Part shown: positions 14,606 through 19,061 of the stretch, one piece after another
Layout of the letters: each line of letters starts with the position of its first letter
Numbering within the stretch: position 1 is the stretch's first letter
From: Clostridia bacterium
GTDB lineage: Bacteria > Bacillota_A > Clostridia > Lachnospirales > Lachnospiraceae
Direction of reading: 5' to 3'
Assembly: GCA_012515365.1 (NCBI GenBank)
Contig: JAAYYM010000105.1
Location: 1-19,061, forward strand
Length of the DNA stretch: 19,061 nucleotides
Notes under the pieces: model-generated
Told to the model about the DNA's origin: nothing
The model's input: only the letters and a program-made list of their open reading frames with translations
Databases searched by the model: none
Made by a program: the position numbers and the translations under genes

Positions 14606-15234
14606 AGTGCACCTCCCATGACCTTAAACAAATCTTCGAAACTTTTATCCAAAAATTCTCTTTTTGTCATATGTAACTCCTTTTTGATGTATGCTTCTTT
14701 ATTGTCTGCCAGCACAATCACACCATAAATACTACCCCACTGTGTAAATACTGTCCTTATCAGCTCTTCCTTTTGATGTACTTCTCCCTTTTCTAAAAGA
14801 CTGTCAATGATACACTGGTTGATTGCTTCCCCGGTCTGATAAATACTTTCTAAATATGGGTCCGTCATATACACGGGACCATCCACACTGATTTCTTCTA
14901 CTAATAGTTGAAAGTTAAACGGATACTGTTCCTTATAATCCACAAATGTATGACAGATCATCAGATAACGTTCTTTTAGTGAATTTTTCTTGTTTTCAAG
15001 TCCTGCCTGTATCCTTAACAGCAAATCGTTCATTGCTTCCAATGATAAGTAATTCTTAATTTCTTCCTTACTTTTAAAATACACATATAAAGTTGATTTG
15101 CTCATTCCTGCTGTTTTGGCAATCTCATCAATTTTCGTTTCTGCGATTCCTTTTTTTAGAAATAACTGCCTTGCTACTGCTGCAATCTTTTCTTGATTCA
15201 CATGGATGAGCTCCGGTTCTTTTTTCCTAGCCAT
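14602..15234 (-). CDS. TetR-family regulator heading the membrane redox operon
   Basis: The 210-residue protein has a TetR helix-turn-helix domain at about residues 14-62. It contains ARQLFLKKGIAETKIDEIAK and MSKSTLYVYFKSKEEIKNYL. The C-terminal 140 residues form a helical ligand domain without recognisable specificity. It is the first gene of the operon and its stop codon overlaps the next start (ATGA), so repressor and redox proteins are made from one transcript, as expected for autoregulation. There is no clear GGAGG: the bases before the ATG read AGAGAAG, and repeated AAGGA words lie in the tandem array just upstream. Confidence 0.9.
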   Translation of the reverse strand: MARKKEPELIHVNQEKIAAVARQLFLKKGIAETKIDEIAKTAGMSKSTLYVYFKSKEEIKNYLSLEAMNDLLLRIQAGLENKKNSLKERYLMICHTFVDYKEQYPFNFQLLVEEISVDGPVYMTDPYLESIYQTGEAINQCIIDSLLEKGEVHQKEELIRTVFTQWGSIYGVIVLADNKEAYIKKELHMTKREFLDKSFEDLFKVMGGAL

Positions 15235-15260
15235 AGCACTTCTCTCTTTCTCTATCTTTC

Positions 15261-15332
15261 TCTATCCTTCTATTATTCTCTATCCTTCTATTATTCTCTA
15301 TCCTTCTATTATTCTCTATCCTTCTGTCGTTC
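15261..15332. repeat. 18-bp tandem repeat directly upstream of the second TetR gene
   Basis: Three identical units (15261-15278, 15279-15296, 15297-15314; plus-strand TCTATCCTTCTATTATTC) are followed by a fourth with three changes (15315-15332). A shorter pyrimidine-rich stretch (15241-15260) links the array to the start codon. On the coding strand each unit supplies one AAGGA word. The rest of the 302-bp gap (15333-15536) holds an AT-rich promoter region with no box I trust, and the hairpin at 15425-15475. Confidence 0.9.
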
Positions 15333-15424
15333 TGACGTTCTCGATCTATTTCATGCAATTGTTAAACTTCCAAGCATAACATGATTTTAAACTCATAAAA
15401 ATATCGAAAGAATCAAAAGCAAAC

Positions 15425-15475
15425 AAATCGAACCACGAGTACGATTTATAATTAATTGTACTCGTGGTTCGATTT
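15425..15475 (-). terminator. long perfect hairpin ending the nad operon
   Basis: Perfect 18-bp arms (15425-15442, 15458-15475) enclose a 15-nt AT-rich loop. On the minus strand the stem begins 61 bases after the niaR stop codon and is followed by a T-rich tract, fitting an intrinsic terminator. Confidence 0.7.
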
Positions 15476-15536
15476 ATTGTCAATAGCTTATCTTAATAAA
15501 TAGTTACTTGATAGTATTTGTATTGGTTTTCATATT

Positions 15537-16088
15537 TTATCGACTCCAGAAGTCTACCGGTTCATATTCCTGCAGCTTTGCTAAAAAGCCTAACTCCTGA
15601 ATTTTGTCCTGAATCAAATCCAGCACTTCTTCACTTTCCGCGATAACAGTATGATAATGATAGCCGGAGGTAACGTTCATAAGAAGCCCTGATTTTCCAC
15701 TCTTGATCCCTTTCATATACTCATCCACATCTCTGCGGGATCTGATATTCATATCTGCCTTGATCACACCGTAGATTTTATGAAAAACAAACACATCCTT
15801 GACTCTGCCACCCAGATCAACAATTGCTTTCAGTTCCTTTTCTACATCCTCTTCACCATGATGAATTTTAAGAATCCTGCTGCATTCGACCTGCTGGTTG
15901 ATCATATAGCCCCTGCATGTAGAATAAATATCGATATCTCTGGCTCGAAGCAATGCGATATCCTGTACAATGACCTGTCTGCTCACTTCAAGCTGTTTTG
16001 CAAGAGAAACACCTGAAATGGGTTCCTTACTGTCAGAAAGCATATGTATGATTTTTTCTCTACGTTCTTCGCCACTCATGATAGCCAT
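15537..16088 (-). CDS. niaR: NiaR-type niacin-responsive transcriptional repressor
   Basis: The 183-residue protein has an N-terminal winged-helix domain (residues 6-60) and a C-terminal 3H domain, named for its conserved histidines. The N-terminal part includes EPISGVSLAKQLEVSRQVIV and DIALLRARD. In the 3H domain, KIHHGEE (H76, H77), VFHKIYG (H103) and GYHYHTVIA (H144, H146) are visible; in T. maritima the metal ligands come from such residues. NiaR represses NAD-synthesis or niacin-uptake genes when nicotinate is available. It is the last gene of the nad operon, 14 bp after nadC, so the operon encodes its own repressor. AGGAG is six bases before the chosen ATG; a second ATG nine bases on is less well placed. 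The operator would lie before nadA, outside the window. Confidence 0.92.
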   Translation of the reverse strand: MAIMSGEERREKIIHMLSDSKEPISGVSLAKQLEVSRQVIVQDIALLRARDIDIYSTCRGYMINQQVECSRILKIHHGEEDVEKELKAIVDLGGRVKDVFVFHKIYGVIKADMNIRSRRDVDEYMKGIKSGKSGLLMNVTSGYHYHTVIAESEEVLDLIQDKIQELGFLAKLQEYEPVDFWSR

Positions 16089-16102
16089 ATCATTCTCCTG
16101 TT

Positions 16103-16957
16103 TTATACTGCATGTAAGTTTTTCAGTGAAATATCCATAATCGGAGCTGAATGTGTAAGTGCTCCACTTGAAATATAGTCTACACCAAGATCCACTAGTT
16201 TTGCAACATTATCTCTTGTTACATTTCCTGAAATTTCCACCTGCGCTCTTCCCGCGATTAGCTCGATTGCCTGTTTCATATCATCGTGAGACATATTATC
16301 CAACATGATAATGTCAGCTCCGGCTTCCACTGCTTCTTTCACCATACGCAACGTTTCTACCTCTACTTCAATCTTTCTGACAAAAGGTGCATATGCTTTT
16401 GCCATGGTAACAGCTTCCTTGACACCACCGGCAGCACCGATATGGTTGTCCTTAAGCAGGACTCCGTCAGACAAATTATAACGATGATTGTTTCCTCCAC
16501 CTGTTCTGACTGCATATTTTTCAAAAATGCGATTATTAGGCGTTGTCTTTCTTGTATCAAGCAGTTTTGTTTTGGTTCCCTTAAGCAAGACTGCCACTGA
16601 ATTTGTATAAGTCGCAATCCCACTCATGCGCTGCAGATAATTCAGTGCTGTGCGCTCTCCGCATAACAGCGCGCGGATATCCCCATGAAGTTTTGCCAGG
16701 AGCTGTCCTTGACTCACTTGGTCACCATCGCTTACAAAGCACTCCACCTGTGCATTTTTGTCCAATAATTCAAATACTCTGGTGAATACCTGAAGTCCAC
16801 AGATCACACCATCCTGCTTGCAGATCAGATCTGCCTCTCCTTGCTTTGCATAAGGCATGACACTGTTTGTGGTCACATCCTCACTTGAAATATCCTCCTT
16901 AAGTGCACTCTGGATCAAAGGATCCACATTTAAAGTTAATGTAATTGAATCAAACAT
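16103..16957 (-). CDS. nadC: nicotinate-nucleotide pyrophosphorylase (carboxylating), quinolinate phosphoribosyltransferase
   Basis: The enzyme converts quinolinate and PRPP to nicotinate mononucleotide, CO2 and pyrophosphate. The 284-residue length is normal. Visible family motifs are GERTALNYLQRMSGIAT (residues 100-116), LDTRKTTP (133-140) and the active-site stretch YAVRTGGGNNHRYNLSDG (148-165), followed by LLKDNHI. The usual Gly after TTP is replaced by Asn (TTPNNR), a mild deviation. DMSHDDM-type C-terminal barrel segments and ISGNVTRDNV, VDYISSGALTHS complete the phosphate site. GGAGG is seven bases before the ATG. It is the third gene of the operon, 35 bp after nadB. Confidence 0.96.
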   Translation of the reverse strand: MFDSITLTLNVDPLIQSALKEDISSEDVTTNSVMPYAKQGEADLICKQDGVICGLQVFTRVFELLDKNAQVECFVSDGDQVSQGQLLAKLHGDIRALLCGERTALNYLQRMSGIATYTNSVAVLLKGTKTKLLDTRKTTPNNRIFEKYAVRTGGGNNHRYNLSDGVLLKDNHIGAAGGVKEAVTMAKAYAPFVRKIEVEVETLRMVKEAVEAGADIIMLDNMSHDDMKQAIELIAGRAQVEISGNVTRDNVAKLVDLGVDYISSGALTHSAPIMDISLKNLHAV

Positions 16958-16992
16958 CTTATTTCCTCCATTATCTGTATTTTTTCAGGTGA

Positions 16993-18285
16993 TTACGCAG
17001 AAATGATTTTGGATTCTGCCCGAATCATAGCCTTTTTGATCATAACCTTATAAACTGCATCAAGCTCTGCCTCTTCCTTGTAAAATGACCATGATGGTTC
17101 ATCCCAGTCTCTCTTAAGTACCGGGGTAATCGCCATATCTTTTGCGGCACGCTTTGCAAACACCAGACTCTCCAGCAGAGAATTGCTTGCAAGGCGGTTT
17201 TTTCCATGGACGCCGTTGCAGGCTGTTTCTCCAATGGCATATAGGCACTCCATACTTGTCCTGCTATAGTGATCTACACGAATACCTCCCATGAAATAGT
17301 GCTGTGCAGGAACAACAGGGATACATTCTTTCGTTACATCATACCCCATTGCATAACAGTGTGTCACGATATTTGGAAAATGTGATTCCAGCTCTTCTTT
17401 CGGGATCGGACGCAAATCCTCCCAGACAAATTCCGTCTGATCCTCTTTCATCTGCTTTAAGATCGCTTCTGTCAAAAGATCTCTTGGAAGGAGTTCATTC
17501 ACAAAACGCCGCATATTTTTGTCATATAGTCTTGCCCCCTCACCTCGTACTGATTCTGAGATCAAAAAACTTCTGTCTTCATATTTTTCAGAATACAAGG
17601 TTGTTGGGTGTACCTGTACATAATTAATGTCCTTAAGTTCGATCTGATGACGCACAGCAATAGCAAGCGCGTCTCCGGTCAGATGTCTATAATTTGTCGA
17701 GTGGCGGTATAATCCGCCGATTCCGCCTGTTGCCAATACAACCTGGTCAGCAAGTACCGTTTCAATCTCCTGATTCTCTTTCCGGATCACAGCACCATAG
17801 CAGATCTGATCCTTACATAGGATATCGTAAAGCCTGGTATGCTCATACATCTCGACATTTGGCAGTTGCCTCACCTGACTTAACAGTTTACTTGTGATTT
17901 CTTTACCTGTGATATCTTTATAGTATACAATCCGTTTTTGGGAATGTGCGCCCTCACGCGTATAAGCAAGCGCACCATCCTCTTCACGGTGAAACTCCAC
18001 ACCATAGGAAAGCAAATCTTTTACCACATCCTGCGAGGAACGGATCATGATCTCCACAGATTTTTTATCATTCTCATAATGACCGGCTTTCATTGTATCT
18101 TCAAAGTAGCTGTTATAATCGCTCTCATCCTTTAGCATGCACATACCACCCTGAGCCAGAAAAGAATCACTGCTTTCAACATCAGCCTTTGTGATCATCA
18201 TGATCTTTTTGTTACGAGGAAGATTCAGTGCGCAATAGAGTCCGGCACAGCCTGTTCCTACTATTAATATATCAGTTTTTTTCAT
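16993..18285 (-). CDS. nadB: L-aspartate oxidase, short form
   Basis: The flavoenzyme oxidises L-aspartate to iminoaspartate for NadA. The N-terminus carries the FAD motif ILIVGTGCAGLYCAL, then AQGGM (44-48), VQVHPTT, SVRGEGARLYD and GKNRLASNSLLESLVFAKRA, all typical of the family. At 430 residues it is shorter than the roughly 530 of E. coli NadB; most of the C-terminal helical domain is missing, as seen in clostridial forms. I chose ATG 18283-18285, which has GAGGAG just upstream (18290-18295) and a family-normal N-terminus. An alternative TTG at 18312 would overlap nadA and adds nine odd residues. The gap to nadA is 16 bp. Confidence 0.95.
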   Translation of the reverse strand: MKKTDILIVGTGCAGLYCALNLPRNKKIMMITKADVESSDSFLAQGGMCMLKDESDYNSYFEDTMKAGHYENDKKSVEIMIRSSQDVVKDLLSYGVEFHREEDGALAYTREGAHSQKRIVYYKDITGKEITSKLLSQVRQLPNVEMYEHTRLYDILCKDQICYGAVIRKENQEIETVLADQVVLATGGIGGLYRHSTNYRHLTGDALAIAVRHQIELKDINYVQVHPTTLYSEKYEDRSFLISESVRGEGARLYDKNMRRFVNELLPRDLLTEAILKQMKEDQTEFVWEDLRPIPKEELESHFPNIVTHCYAMGYDVTKECIPVVPAQHYFMGGIRVDHYSRTSMECLYAIGETACNGVHGKNRLASNSLLESLVFAKRAAKDMAITPVLKRDWDEPSWSFYKEEAELDAVYKVMIKKAMIRAESKIISA

Positions 18286-18289
18286 TAGG

Positions 18290-18295
18290 CTCCTC
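18290..18295 (-). promoter_or_regulatory. ribosome binding site that sets the nadB start
   Basis: GAGGAG is four bases before the ATG at 18285, inside the short gap after the nadA stop codon. No comparable site precedes the upstream TTG. Confidence 0.7.
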
Positions 18296-18301
18296 ATTTC
18301 A

Positions 18302-19061
18302 TTAACAGCCAAGCTCCAGCATACGTTCTAAAGGTCTCATGGCTTTTTTTCTAAGCTCTTCTGTCACAAATACCTCATTGGTTTCTAATTTCAGCACTTC
18401 TAACACATTTTCTAATGTCACTTTTTTCATATCTGCACAAATCTGTTGATTCGTCAAAGGATAAAAACACTTATTTGGATTTCTCTTTTTCAGTTCATAG
18501 AAAACACCAATTTCTGTACCAATCAAAAACTCTGTCTTCTCAGAGGCTGTTACATACTGAATAATTCCTGATGTACTGCCTATGTAGTCAGCTTCTGCAA
18601 GCACTTCATATGTACATTCCGGATGCACGGCAAATTCTGCATTTGGATGTAATTTCTTTGCTGCCCTGATGTCTGCTACGGTCAATGCCGCATGAATGGG
18701 ACAATATCCGTCATTTAACACAATATTTTTTTCCGGTACCTGTTGTGCCACATATCGACCCAGATTTCCGTCCGGAATAAAGAAAATATTCTGATTCGGA
18801 AGACTCTTTACGATCTTAACTGCATTTGCAGAAGTCACACAAACATCTGAATAGCTCTTGATCTGTGCTGTTGAATTGATATAGCAGACGACACAAAGAT
18901 CATCATATTTCTGTTTCATTTTGTGGATCAAATCTTGATTGACCATGTGTGCCATCGCACAGTCAGCACTTGCATCAGGCATAAAAACACGTTTTTGCGG
19001 GTTTAGAATTTTAGCACTCTCTCCCATAAATGACACCCCACAAAACACGATTATGTCCGCA
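18302..19061 (-). CDS. nadA: quinolinate synthase, partial (5' end outside window)
   Basis: NadA condenses iminoaspartate with dihydroxyacetone phosphate to quinolinate, using a [4Fe-4S] cluster. The three cluster cysteines can be seen in DVCVTSANA, HPECTYEV and QQICADMKK. Other family segments are VVCYINSTAQIKSYSD, FIPDGNLGRYV, GYCPIHAALT and IGSTSGIIQYV. The frame is open through the right edge (ADIIVFCGVSFM), so the true start lies beyond 19061; the GTG at 19048 is an internal valine. About 253 residues of roughly 300 are present. It is the first visible gene of the nadA-nadB-nadC-niaR operon. Confidence 0.96.
   Translation of the reverse strand, partial: ADIIVFCGVSFMGESAKILNPQKRVFMPDASADCAMAHMVNQDLIHKMKQKYDDLCVVCYINSTAQIKSYSDVCVTSANAVKIVKSLPNQNIFFIPDGNLGRYVAQQVPEKNIVLNDGYCPIHAALTVADIRAAKKLHPNAEFAVHPECTYEVLAEADYIGSTSGIIQYVTASEKTEFLIGTEIGVFYELKKRNPNKCFYPLTNQQICADMKKVTLENVLEVLKLETNEVFVTEELRKKAMRPLERMLELGC

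Noticed and set aside
14343..14612. An 89-codon minus-strand frame inside the membrane protein gene, rich in Tyr, His and Asp.
   Set aside because: It is an out-of-frame shadow of the hydrophobic helices and has no start signal of its own.
18286..18312. nadB start at TTG 18312.
   Set aside because: It overlaps nadA, has no ribosome binding site and adds residues not typical of the family; ATG 18285 with GAGGAG fits better.

Overview
The window looks like part of a chromosome from a gut-type member of the Lachnospiraceae (Clostridia, Bacillota). The base composition is fairly low in G+C, ribosome binding sites are strong GGAGG types, and promoters are of the housekeeping sigma type. Gene content also fits: a GH94 phosphorylase, a GH113-like glycosidase, an EFR1-type flavodoxin/ferredoxin, an FMN-binding membrane protein and a nadABC-niaR operon. 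The genus cannot be fixed from the sequence alone.

Region 1 (1-5700) is mostly sugar metabolism and single genes. It holds the 3' end of a cellobiose-phosphorylase-type GH94 gene, a phosphoribosyltransferase-like gene with an altered PRPP loop, and a 159-bp nested palindrome that lies between convergent genes. It continues with a serine beta-lactamase/esterase-type gene, a small AbrB-type regulator, and a cytoplasmic GH113-like glycosidase divergent from an AraC regulator.

Region 2 (5698-9680, minus strand) has a tRNA-Arg(ACG) with its own promoter. Upstream of it is an AraC - sugar-type MFS transporter - glycerophosphodiesterase operon, then a YgjP-like metallopeptidase gene.

Region 3 (9750-12400) is a TetR gene followed by a phytoene-desaturase-type FAD oxidoreductase. 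The oxidoreductase reading frame is broken at a run of eight G (coding strand), where seven would restore it. A heptanucleotide repeat lies between the two genes. A 15-bp degenerate tandem repeat lies just downstream of the TetR promoter.

Region 4 (12397-15536) is a tightly packed operon: TetR, a four-helix membrane protein with two HX13H helices and a C-terminal FMN-binding domain, an EFR1 flavodoxin/ferredoxin, and an UlaG-like metallo-beta-lactamase-fold protein. The layout suggests an electron path from cytosolic flavin and FeS centres through two hemes to an extracytoplasmic covalent FMN. An 18-bp tandem repeat lies directly upstream of the TetR start.

Region 5 (15537-19061) is the de novo NAD operon, nadA (5' end outside the window), nadB, nadC and the niacin-responsive repressor gene niaR, ending in a long perfect hairpin.

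The two most interesting signals are the possible transmembrane flavin/heme electron-transfer operon and the cluster of slippage-prone repeats around the two TetR-headed redox loci (11040-15332), which could be phase-variable.
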